NCBI GenBank assembly: GCA_913058335.1
Contig: CAJXPX010000009.1
Location: forward strand, 1-64,000
DNA length: 64,000 nt
From: an uncultured Hyphomonadaceae bacterium
Lineage (GTDB): Bacteria; Pseudomonadota; Alphaproteobacteria; Caulobacterales; Maricaulaceae
Reading direction: 5' to 3'
The translations under genes were made by a program, and so were the position numbers. Below, piece after piece: positions 26,137 through 34,056 of this stretch. The notes beneath the pieces were generated by a model, which worked only from the letters and a program-made list of their open reading frames with translations, was not told the origin of the DNA and searched no databases. The stretch's first letter is position 1. Every line of letters begins with the position of its first letter.

Positions 26137-29100
26137 GCGATCCTGACGATCTTGGCCCTGTCGAGCGGGCTGACGGCATGTCTCCCAACGCTAAAGGGTT
26201 TCCCGGCATTGTAGGATTTTCCATTCGCAACTGGCGCATGACGATTGGCATAATGCTATTTGCCATATTTGGCGGGTTTTTCGCCATGAATAATCTGCCG
26301 AAAGAAGCCGAGCCGGACATTCCGGTTCCTTTTATCAATGTGCAAGTCGTTCTGCCAGGTATTTCACCAGAGGACGCTGAGCGTCTCCTTATCCGGCCAA
26401 TGGAGACCGAACTAAAATCTATTGACGGGTTAAAAGAAATGAACGGTATCGCGGCGACCAATGTCGCCTATGTCGTCATGGAATTTGAAGCCAGTTTTGA
26501 TCAAGATCAGGCGATGTCTGATGTCTTGGAAAAAGTGGACCGAGCCCGCGCAGAGTTTCCGCAAGAAGCGCAAGAGCCCATTGTGGAAGAAGTGAGCACA
26601 TCTTCCTTACCGATTATTACGGTGAACCTTTGGGGGAACGCCCCGGAGCGCGAGCTTCAAAAACGTGCAAAAGATTTACAAAGGCGGCTTGAAAGCCTGC
26701 CTTCCGTTCTGGAAGCTAAAATTTCCGGTGAAAGAATAGATGTTTTGGAGGCCGTTCTGGATCCGCCCCGTATTGAAAGCCTTGGAATTACCTATGACGA
26801 AATTTCTGCCGCCGTCGGCCGCAATAATGCTCTTGTTCCGGCCGGGGCTTTGGAAACCGAAAGCGGTAAATTCAATGTCAAAGTTCCGGGACTGATCGAA
26901 AACCCGAAAGATATGAGCGAATTGGTGATACGGCGCAGCGAGGGCGGCGCCATTGTCAAACTGGGCGATATCGCCGAAGTTCGCCGCAGATATAAGGATG
27001 TCTCGACCTTCGCCCGCTTTAATGGCCGGACGTCCGTGTCTTTGGAAGTCTCAAAACGGCAAGGCGAAAATATTCTGGATACGTCTGATCGCGTTCAAGA
27101 CTTGGTCGATGACGTGATCAGCGCCCCCGAATGGCCCAAAACAATTAACGTATCCTACAGTCAGTCTCGCTCGACCTATATAAATGATATGATGAGCGAA
27201 CTTTCCGCCTCTATTATAAATGCGGTCATTTTAGTCTTTATCGTGTGCATAGCGGCCTTAGGTTGGCGCTCGGCCATCTTCGTCGGTTGGGCTATTCCCG
27301 CCAGTTTTTTGATTTCCTTTGCCCTGTTCTATATTCAAGGCGAGACGATCAATATGATGATCCTCTTTGGCCTCATTCTTTCTGTCGGTGTTTTGGTTGA
27401 TAGTGCTATTGTTATTGTCGAATTTGCAGATCGAAAAATGGATGAAGGAGTGGAGAGACTCGAAGCCTTTAAAATGGCGGGGGAGAGAATGTTCTGGCCG
27501 ATTATGTCCTCCACCGCGACGACCTTGGCGGCATTTCTCCCGCTAATGTTCTGGGATACGCTTACCGGTAAATTCATGGCCTATTTCCCGCGCACCATGA
27601 TTTACGTTCTATCCGCCTCTACGCTGATGGCGCTAATATTTCTGCCGACTCTAGGCGCTAAAATCGGCTTCAGGGGGAAAAAGAAAAAAAATGACAATGC
27701 CGCGCTTTTGGCGGCAGACCAAGGCGATCCGGGCAAACTGAGTGGGATCACAGGCATTTATGTTCGTCTCATCCAAAGACTTATTCGTGTGCCGCTTTTG
27801 GTTATAGCGGGCATGGGCGCGACAATGGCTATCATCGTTTTCGCCTTCGGGGCCAATTTAAAAGGTCCGCCGCCCAAGCCCGTCGAATTTTTCACTCAAA
27901 CACCTTCTGACCAGCTTTTTGTTTTGGCGCGGGCACGGGGAAATACCACACCTCAGCAAGTGCTGACCATTGGGAAGGATATTGAAAGCCGCATTAAAGA
28001 CATTCCCGGGATTGAATCTGTATACACTGTGGCCGGGGACGGCGCGATAGGACAAGGGGGCGGCAGCGCTATGACAGGGCCTGCCAATGTGCCATCGGAC
28101 ACGGTCGTGAAAGTCTATACCGAATTATTACCTTTCGCAGAACGCCGTAGCGTCTCAGACATTGTCACCGACTTGGAACTTGCAACCCGCGGAATTCCAG
28201 GCGTCATCACCGAAGTGACGGGCATTGATCAGGGCCCCCCCATCGGAAAGGATATCGGAATACAAATTTCAACTGAAGATAAAGAATCCTTGGTGAAAGT
28301 TACAAAACAAGTTCGCGAAAAATTAGAAACTTTAGATGGAGTTATTGATATTGAGGACACGCTTCCCCTACCTGGGGTGGACTGGGAGATAGTCGTAGAT
28401 CGAGCTGAGGCCGGGCGTCTCGGTCTGGATATAGGGCGGATTGGGGCTGCCGTGCAATTTGTCACAGAAGGGGCTCTAGTGGGTCAGTACCGCCCACTCG
28501 ACGCAGAGGAAGAAGTCGATATTCGCGTGCGCTACCCAGCTTCTGCCAGAGACTTGGCGGCACTCGACAGTCTGAGAATTCAAACCCCGTCTGGCGCCCT
28601 TCCCCTTTCCGCTGTTGTGACCCGTATCGCCAAGCCGAGGCAGGATCAAATTGAGCGTCGGGATCTTCTCCCCTTTTATGTTGTTCAGGGAAACACGCAA
28701 AAAGGCTATGCAACAAATATTCAAGTGGATGAACTGACACGTTGGTTCAATGAAGACGCCGACATACCTTCCAATGTGAAATGGAAATTCCTCGGCCAAC
28801 AGGAAGAAAATGCAGAGGCAGGGCAATTTGCGGTGACCGCCATGCTGGCTATTCTTTTTATGATGAGTGTGATTTTGCTTTTACAGTTTAACAGTTTTTA
28901 TCATGTTTTTTTGACTTTAATGGCCGTTATCTTGTCTGTCTTTGGAGTGATTTTAGGTCTGATATTCTACCCCTATATTTCGATGATCCTCACCCTGACA
29001 GGGGTAATTGCTCTGGCCGGAATTGTGGTGAATAATAATATCGTTTTGATCGATGCTTATCAGCGCTTTCGCGAACATGGCTACGAGCCGATGGATGCCG

Positions 29101-29423
29101 CTGTCCGTACGGCCGCCCAGCGTCTGCGCCCCGTTTTCCTCACGACGCTGACGACTGTAGTCGGATTAATGCCACTCATCTTGGGGTGGGGCGCAAATAT
29201 TTTTACCGGAGAACTCGACACGCGCGGGACGAGCACCTCTGAAATCTGGGCGCCGATCTCTTTCGTTGTCGCCAGCGGGCTTGGTTTTGCGACCATTTTG
29301 ACGCTAATTGTCACCCCTGTTCTATTGGCAGCTCCCACGGTTCTGGGCGAAAGGGCCAAGCGGTTCTATGAGCATTTCAACACCGGAAACATCAAGAAAC
29401 GCCGGGGTAAACCGGTAGAGTAG
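26133..29423 (+). CDS. RND family efflux pump inner-membrane permease (AcrB-like)
   Basis: A 1096-residue proton-driven pump. Residues about 30-60 form the first helix (WRMTIGIMLFAIFGGFFAMNNLPKEAEPD). Two large periplasmic loops follow, each followed by a bundle of helices. The first bundle contains FGLILSVGVLVDSAIVIVEFADRKMDEG, with the proton-relay Asp region, and the second MILTLTGVIALAGIVVNNNIVLIDAYQRFREHGYEPMDA. It is the hydrophobe/amphiphile type, but the drug range is not readable. Translation is coupled to the adaptor gene. Confidence 0.95.
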   Translation: MSDPDDLGPVERADGMSPNAKGFPGIVGFSIRNWRMTIGIMLFAIFGGFFAMNNLPKEAEPDIPVPFINVQVVLPGISPEDAERLLIRPMETELKSIDGLKEMNGIAATNVAYVVMEFEASFDQDQAMSDVLEKVDRARAEFPQEAQEPIVEEVSTSSLPIITVNLWGNAPERELQKRAKDLQRRLESLPSVLEAKISGERIDVLEAVLDPPRIESLGITYDEISAAVGRNNALVPAGALETESGKFNVKVPGLIENPKDMSELVIRRSEGGAIVKLGDIAEVRRRYKDVSTFARFNGRTSVSLEVSKRQGENILDTSDRVQDLVDDVISAPEWPKTINVSYSQSRSTYINDMMSELSASIINAVILVFIVCIAALGWRSAIFVGWAIPASFLISFALFYIQGETINMMILFGLILSVGVLVDSAIVIVEFADRKMDEGVERLEAFKMAGERMFWPIMSSTATTLAAFLPLMFWDTLTGKFMAYFPRTMIYVLSASTLMALIFLPTLGAKIGFRGKKKKNDNAALLAADQGDPGKLSGITGIYVRLIQRLIRVPLLVIAGMGATMAIIVFAFGANLKGPPPKPVEFFTQTPSDQLFVLARARGNTTPQQVLTIGKDIESRIKDIPGIESVYTVAGDGAIGQGGGSAMTGPANVPSDTVVKVYTELLPFAERRSVSDIVTDLELATRGIPGVITEVTGIDQGPPIGKDIGIQISTEDKESLVKVTKQVREKLETLDGVIDIEDTLPLPGVDWEIVVDRAEAGRLGLDIGRIGAAVQFVTEGALVGQYRPLDAEEEVDIRVRYPASARDLAALDSLRIQTPSGALPLSAVVTRIAKPRQDQIERRDLLPFYVVQGNTQKGYATNIQVDELTRWFNEDADIPSNVKWKFLGQQEENAEAGQFAVTAMLAILFMMSVILLLQFNSFYHVFLTLMAVILSVFGVILGLIFYPYISMILTLTGVIALAGIVVNNNIVLIDAYQRFREHGYEPMDAAVRTAAQRLRPVFLTTLTTVVGLMPLILGWGANIFTGELDTRGTSTSEIWAPISFVVASGLGFATILTLIVTPVLLAAPTVLGERAKRFYEHFNTGNIKKRRGKPVE

Positions 29424-29431
29424 ATAAATCC

Positions 29432-30433
29432 TCAGCCTTTTGGCGGAATAAGGGCATCGGCGTCCCGGGGCGCAAATATCACTGTATTCTGGGCGCCTCC
29501 GCCTAGCAAAGCCCGGCGGACTTGCCACCGATAAGGCTCAAACTGAACGGTTGGAATATTAGCTTCTAAAGATCCGACCGGGGGAAGTCGTTCAAACGGG
29601 ACTGTAACTTGTACACGTTCTGCATCCGACCTAATCAGCTCAGCCCTGACTTCATACTCCCCCATGGGCAGCATACGGCCTGCAATAAAATTCCACCTAC
29701 CACCCGCGCCGACCCGGGTTTCGCCAATGGCGGCTTCGCCGGCATAGAGACGCACCCGGCCTTCTGCGCTGGTAGTGCCAGAAAAAATCACGCCTCCCGC
29801 ATCATCATATTCAATCGGCCCCATAGTAAGCGGGCCTTCGGTAGGGCTGCCGCCAAAAGGGGATCTAACAATGCGGGTTGGCCCTCCGGGAACGCTGACC
29901 ATGATGAGGGTTGGTCTGTTGTCAGGCAGAGACACAGGCAAAAAATCGGTCTCCCCCGTTATATCTGGAGTAATATCTTGCGGCGCAATCTCTTGGGCCG
30001 TTCCCGGCAAAACTATCCGGTAGACAGTTTCATCGCCGCGAATAGTAACGCCGCTTTCGGTAAAAAGAACGGCTTCAATAACCATGGGCTGCTCATCGCT
30101 GGCGTCAATCGAGACGACCCAATTGCCGTTAGAGTCCGATTTAATTTGTCGTACTCTTTGTCCGCGATTTGAAATTATGACGACTGTGTCCGGTTGAGCC
30201 GTACCAGAAAGACGCAGTTTTTTGATATTATTTTCCTGATATTCAATGACGTCCTGAAACAGAGTAGGGGCCAGACCGATCGGATCGGCAGTCTCCGCGA
30301 TAACAGGAGGGGGACTTTGTGTTTCCGAGCTGTCCAACCGGGATAGAACATCCAGCATTTGCAGAACCACGATAAGAGCAACCGCCAAAAACAGCCCTCC
30401 GATAATGATCCATATGATGCGGGCCCTGAACAT
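29432..30433 (-). CDS. Single-pass envelope protein with bacterial Ig-like segments, LysM absent
   Basis: A 333-residue protein. An N-terminal membrane helix (ARIIWIIIGGLFLAVALIVVLQML) anchors a periplasmic part. That part has repeated Ig-like patterns: KLRLSGTAQPDTVVIISNRGQRVRQIKSDSNGNWVVS and GVIFSGTTSAEGRVRLYAGEAAIGETRVGAGGRWNF. Similar alphaproteobacterial proteins often end in a LysM peptidoglycan-binding domain. Here the chain stops at VQFEPYRWQVRRALLGGGAQNTVIFAPRDADALIPPKG, without one. Convergent with the RND pump by nine bases and divergent from the LOG gene by about 60. The function is unknown. Confidence 0.68.
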   Translation of the reverse strand: MFRARIIWIIIGGLFLAVALIVVLQMLDVLSRLDSSETQSPPPVIAETADPIGLAPTLFQDVIEYQENNIKKLRLSGTAQPDTVVIISNRGQRVRQIKSDSNGNWVVSIDASDEQPMVIEAVLFTESGVTIRGDETVYRIVLPGTAQEIAPQDITPDITGETDFLPVSLPDNRPTLIMVSVPGGPTRIVRSPFGGSPTEGPLTMGPIEYDDAGGVIFSGTTSAEGRVRLYAGEAAIGETRVGAGGRWNFIAGRMLPMGEYEVRAELIRSDAERVQVTVPFERLPPVGSLEANIPTVQFEPYRWQVRRALLGGGAQNTVIFAPRDADALIPPKG

Positions 30434-30492
30434 TTTGAGGCTTCCTTCTTCACAGACGCTTGATTGCCGTCGCCATCAAGGCATAAGGGTCG

Positions 30493-31146
30493 ATGATGAC
30501 AAATAAAACTGAAAAATCCGATAGCCCCCAGAAAACAAGCGGGATGACCCTTTGTGTGTTCTGCGGCGCTAGCCCCGGCAAAGATCCAAAACATATGGCT
30601 TTAGCCGAAAAATTAGGGATAGGAATTGCGCTGGGCGGACACAAACTTGTTTATGGCGGCGGTGGCCTCGGCTTGATGGGCGCGGTTGCCAGATCTGCCC
30701 ATAAAGGCGGAGCGCATGTCACAGGCGTCATGCCAAATTTCTTGAGGGAAGCCGAGAAAACGGTCGCGGGCATTGAGCACGAATTTGTCGAGACCATGCA
30801 CGAACGTAAAATTTCTATGTTCGATAGAGCGGATGCTTTTATTGTCCTGCCCGGCGGAATTGGCACTTTGGAAGAAGCTGTGGAAATTCTCTCATGGTTA
30901 CGCCTTAACCTACATGTGAAGCCCGTCATTTTCTTAAGCGATACAGGATACTGGGAAACGCTTTTGGCGACGTTTCATCATGTGGTCGATTCCGGCTTTG
31001 CCGCTAAATCAACGCGGGATGACCTCCTCTCAGCTTCCAGCGTAGAGGAAGCTTTTGCTATCGCGCAAAGTGAGATTGCGCAGCCACGCAAACGCGAACC
31101 CCTCAAGCTGAAGGACGATAAAGAGGAGTTGAAAAAGCGCGTCTAA
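30493..31146 (+). CDS. LOG-family Rossmann protein (cytokinin riboside 5'-monophosphate phosphoribohydrolase-like)
   Basis: A 217-residue cytosolic protein of the LOG family (TIGR00730 type), whose members split N6-modified AMP or AMP-like nucleotides. Motifs are CVFCGASPGKDP, LVYGGGGLGLMGAVA and the signature PGGIGTLEEAVEILSW. Residues 1-15 are a charged, perhaps untranslated leader. ATG 30544 (MTLCVFCG) is an alternative start. The C-terminus is lysine-rich. The physiological substrate in bacteria is unproven. Confidence 0.9.
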   Translation: MMTNKTEKSDSPQKTSGMTLCVFCGASPGKDPKHMALAEKLGIGIALGGHKLVYGGGGLGLMGAVARSAHKGGAHVTGVMPNFLREAEKTVAGIEHEFVETMHERKISMFDRADAFIVLPGGIGTLEEAVEILSWLRLNLHVKPVIFLSDTGYWETLLATFHHVVDSGFAAKSTRDDLLSASSVEEAFAIAQSEIAQPRKREPLKLKDDKEELKKRV

Positions 31147-31153
31147 ATAGGCT

Positions 31154-31615
31154 TTACGCGTGCAAAATAGCCGCAATCGCTTCGAGACCTTTCTGATCTT
31201 CGGTGTCGAAGGAGTTTAGAGAGATGCTGTCTACATCTAATACGGCCATAAGCTCTCCTTGCGCATTTACCACGGGCACGACGATTTCAGAATTTGTCTG
31301 ACTGTCACAGGCGATATGTCCGGGAAAGGCATGAACATCGTCTACGATGAGGGTCTTTTTCTGCGTTGCACAGGCTCCGCAAACGCCGCGTGAAAATGGA
31401 ATACGAAGACAGCCAAGCGTACCCTGATAGGGCCCGACAACAAGCTCGTTCTCCTTGAGCGGATCCACCTCATAAAACCCGGTCCAAAAGAAATAATCGA
31501 ACTTCTGCGCCAAAAGACACGATGCCGTGGCGTAACGGGCCGTTATCGAAGTTTCCCCCTTAATCACAGCTTGAATTTCTTCGAGTGTCTCTTGGTATTT
31601 TTTGGTTTTGGTCAT
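31154..31615 (-). CDS. GAF-domain free methionine-(R)-sulfoxide reductase (fRMsr/MsrC type)
   Basis: A 153-residue GAF-domain enzyme that reduces free Met-R-sulfoxide. All three cysteines of the E. coli MsrC pattern are present: GTLGCLRIPFSRGVCGAC and FPGHIACDSQTNSEIVVP. The start MTKTKKYQ at 31615 is chosen because the earlier ORF codons overlap the next gene's end and lack family similarity. It is convergent with the LOG gene, with eight bases between stops. Confidence 0.93.
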   Translation of the reverse strand: MTKTKKYQETLEEIQAVIKGETSITARYATASCLLAQKFDYFFWTGFYEVDPLKENELVVGPYQGTLGCLRIPFSRGVCGACATQKKTLIVDDVHAFPGHIACDSQTNSEIVVPVVNAQGELMAVLDVDSISLNSFDTEDQKGLEAIAAILHA

Positions 31616-31658
31616 GGGAGGCAAGTAAGGCGGAGGTGTCTTTCTGGCAAGGTAGGAC

Positions 31659-32651
31659 TTACGCGTTTTGAAGGATATAGTCAGCGACGGCAAAGCCTGA
31701 CATCGCGGCCCCTTCAACCCGACCGCCTTGGCACCAGTCACCGATTGCAAATAGATTTTGCTCCGGATCGCAAAGAAAAGGTGTCTCAGGAGAGTTTTCA
31801 ACACTCGCGTAAAGCCAACGGTGCAAGGTGACATGTTCTGGCTGGGTTAAGTCAAGTCGTGTCAAAGCCGCCGTAACCTCCATCATGATGGATTGCACTT
31901 CATTGCTATCTTTTTCTAAATTGGCATTAGACCACTCCGGCGCGGCGTGAACTACCAATGTTCCCAAATTATTGACCCGGCCCGGCTTGGCACTATTGAC
32001 CGCCAGCCAGGAGACGGGCAAATCATTTATCCGCAAGCTCTCCCATCCGGGGTCAATTAGGCTCTTCAATCCTACCATCAAAGCGAAACAGGCATTCATT
32101 TTGGCCGATTTCAAATAATCTCTCTGTTTAAAGTCGTCGGGCAGGATATTTATGGCTTGTTCAGGTGGAGCGGTACAGATCACGATGTCGAAACCACTCC
32201 GATCCTGATCTGCTCCGCCCTCTGAACATTCGAAACCAATTGTCCATAGCCCGTCTTGACCTCGGCGGAGGGAAGACACTTTATGCTCTTTAATGATGTC
32301 GAGTCCGTCAGCCACATATTTTGCAAAGCTATTCATTCTCGGCGTTCCGACCCATCGATCCCGTCCCTTATCTGTCGTCAATAATCCTTTTTTTAAGAAT
32401 AAGAATCGCCCTTCCCACCGGGCAGCAGCACCCTTACTTTCTGCCTTTAAGACCAAGCTGCGAAATCTGTTTTCTGTCACCGTGAAATATTGCGCGCCGT
32501 GATCATACTCGTATGGCCCAGCATACCGGCTCGACAAACGACCCCCAACCCCGCGAGATTTTTCGAATACTGTAACACTATGCCCGGCCTCTCTAAGCTC
32601 TTTGGCAGCACACAGGCCTGAAACACCGGCTCCAATTATTGCAATTCTCAT
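31659..32651 (-). CDS. Renalase-like NAD(P)/FAD-dependent oxidoreductase
   Basis: A 330-residue flavoprotein. The N-terminal Rossmann motif is IAIIGAGVSGLCAAKELREAGHSVTVFEKSRGVGGRLSSR, followed by YEYDHGAQYFT, typical of the renalase/NADPH-dependent amine-oxidase-like group. The C-terminal FAD-binding part is NLFAIGDWCQGGRVEGAAMSGFAVADYIL. Members oxidise reduced nicotinamide isomers or act on unknown substrates. It lies upstream of the fRMsr gene on the same strand, 43 bases away, so the two may be one oxidative-repair unit; that link is inference. Confidence 0.88.
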   Translation of the reverse strand: MRIAIIGAGVSGLCAAKELREAGHSVTVFEKSRGVGGRLSSRYAGPYEYDHGAQYFTVTENRFRSLVLKAESKGAAARWEGRFLFLKKGLLTTDKGRDRWVGTPRMNSFAKYVADGLDIIKEHKVSSLRRGQDGLWTIGFECSEGGADQDRSGFDIVICTAPPEQAINILPDDFKQRDYLKSAKMNACFALMVGLKSLIDPGWESLRINDLPVSWLAVNSAKPGRVNNLGTLVVHAAPEWSNANLEKDSNEVQSIMMEVTAALTRLDLTQPEHVTLHRWLYASVENSPETPFLCDPEQNLFAIGDWCQGGRVEGAAMSGFAVADYILQNA

Positions 32652-32961
32652 CCTTATCCCTCTTCTGCCTATTATTTCAGGTCAGATTTTGTTGTTTTCT
32701 GGCTCTTCTGACGAAAGCAGCGCCCTGTTCAGGGCAATATCAAGAAATATCCATCCAAGTCTCTATTATGCGCTTCCCTGAACTTTTCCAAAGCCTCTGT
32801 AATGAGTCTATCCTTGACTTAAATGGCTTCATATAGTGGAAGTTAATGAGGTCACGATCATGAATTAATGCATGTAATGACAGCGATGTCATGACGTTTT
32901 ATTGCATGTAATGTTAAACTAGAAAAGTTTATACGACTTAGGACCTATAAAGGATAATTGT
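32652..32961. other. Divergent promoter region of the renalase-like gene and gap
   Basis: No ORF is convincing here. The frame from 32639 has no ribosome site and low-quality codons. The half near gap holds a direct repeat listed separately and an AGGATAA ribosome site just before ATG 32962. Confidence 0.6.
32869..32913. promoter_or_regulatory. Direct repeat TGCATGTAATG x2 upstream of gap
   Basis: TGCATGTAATG occurs at 32869-32879 and again at 32903-32913, 34 bases apart, close to three helical turns. The spacing suggests two sites on the same face of the DNA. They lie 49-93 bases ahead of the gap start codon. Confidence 0.5.
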
Positions 32962-33972
32962 ATGACCACTCGCCTCGCCATTAACGGATTTGGACGCATT
33001 GGCCGCAATGTGCTGCGCGCCCTGTATGAGCAAGGCCGGGACGATCTTCAAGTCGTCGCGATTAACGATTTATGGTCGACAGATAATTTGGCGCATCTGC
33101 TGAAATATGATTCCGTTCATGGACGGTTCCCCGGTACGATTAAAGCCACGGAAAACAGTCTGGATATCGGCCAAGGCCTAATACAAGTCACCTCCGTACG
33201 GAATCTGGAAGACCAGAATTGGGCGGACAATCAAGTTGATATTGTCTTGGAATGTACAGGCATCTTTACGGCTCGTGAGGCGGCAGCAAAGCATCTCGAC
33301 GCCGGCGCGAAACGTGTTCTAATTTCTGCGCCCGGAGACAATGCAGATAAAACTATTGTTTATGGCGTAAATCATGACAAATTGACCAAAGATGACCACG
33401 TTGTATCAAACGGTTCCTGCACAACAAATGCCCTCGCCCCTCTGGCAAAAGTTTTAAATGATGCGTTTGGAATTGACTCAGGATTTATGACGACCGTTCA
33501 TTCCTATACAGGCGACCAGCCCACGCTAGATACAATCCACCGCAAGGATTTCAACCGAGGAAGGGCCGCCGCGCTTTCTATGATTCCGACATCTACTGGT
33601 GCTGCCAAAGCCATCGGTCTGGTGATGCCGGAACTAGAAGGAAAGCTCGACGGGAAAGCTATCCGCGTTCCGACTCCTAATGTTTCGGTTGTTGATTTAG
33701 TCGTAAATACAAAAAACGCCGCCACACTCGAAAATGTCAACGCCGCCTTTGCCAAGGCCGCAAACGGGGAGCTGAAAGGTGTTTTGCAAATTATCGAAGA
33801 TAAAACCGTCTCTATCGACTTAAATCACGACCCACACTCCTCAAGCTTTATGACAGGAGAAACCGTTATCATAAATAACAAGATGATTCGTGTCCTCAGC
33901 TGGTATGATAATGAATGGGGCTTCTCGAACCGTATGCTGGACACAGCTGCTGAAATAGCAAAATTTTTATAA
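32962..33972 (+). CDS. gap: Glyceraldehyde-3-phosphate dehydrogenase, type I
   Basis: A 336-residue glycolytic/gluconeogenic enzyme. The NAD site is INGFGRIGRN and the active-site region is SNGSCTTNALAP. The catalytic Cys is present, but the usual SNASCTTNCLAP is altered at two positions (Ala to Gly, and the second Cys to Ala). HSYTGDQPTLDT, SMIPTSTGAAKAIGLV and VPTPNVSVVDL are all normal. Asp in VVAINDLW is compatible with NAD preference. RBS AAAGGATAA precedes the start. A PEPC-like gene follows in the same frame after 84 bases. Confidence 0.95.
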   Translation: MTTRLAINGFGRIGRNVLRALYEQGRDDLQVVAINDLWSTDNLAHLLKYDSVHGRFPGTIKATENSLDIGQGLIQVTSVRNLEDQNWADNQVDIVLECTGIFTAREAAAKHLDAGAKRVLISAPGDNADKTIVYGVNHDKLTKDDHVVSNGSCTTNALAPLAKVLNDAFGIDSGFMTTVHSYTGDQPTLDTIHRKDFNRGRAAALSMIPTSTGAAKAIGLVMPELEGKLDGKAIRVPTPNVSVVDLVVNTKNAATLENVNAAFAKAANGELKGVLQIIEDKTVSIDLNHDPHSSSFMTGETVIINNKMIRVLSWYDNEWGFSNRMLDTAAEIAKFL

Positions 33973-34056
33973 GGTATTAAGAACATTACACGCCCAATTA
34001 AATCTGACGAACTTCTGACGCGGCTGCAAGCCCGGCTTGCTGAGCACAAAAAAGAC

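Noticed and set aside
32639-32836. 65-residue plus-strand ORF before gap
   Set aside because: Begins inside the renalase-like gene, lacks a ribosome site and has no recognisable features.
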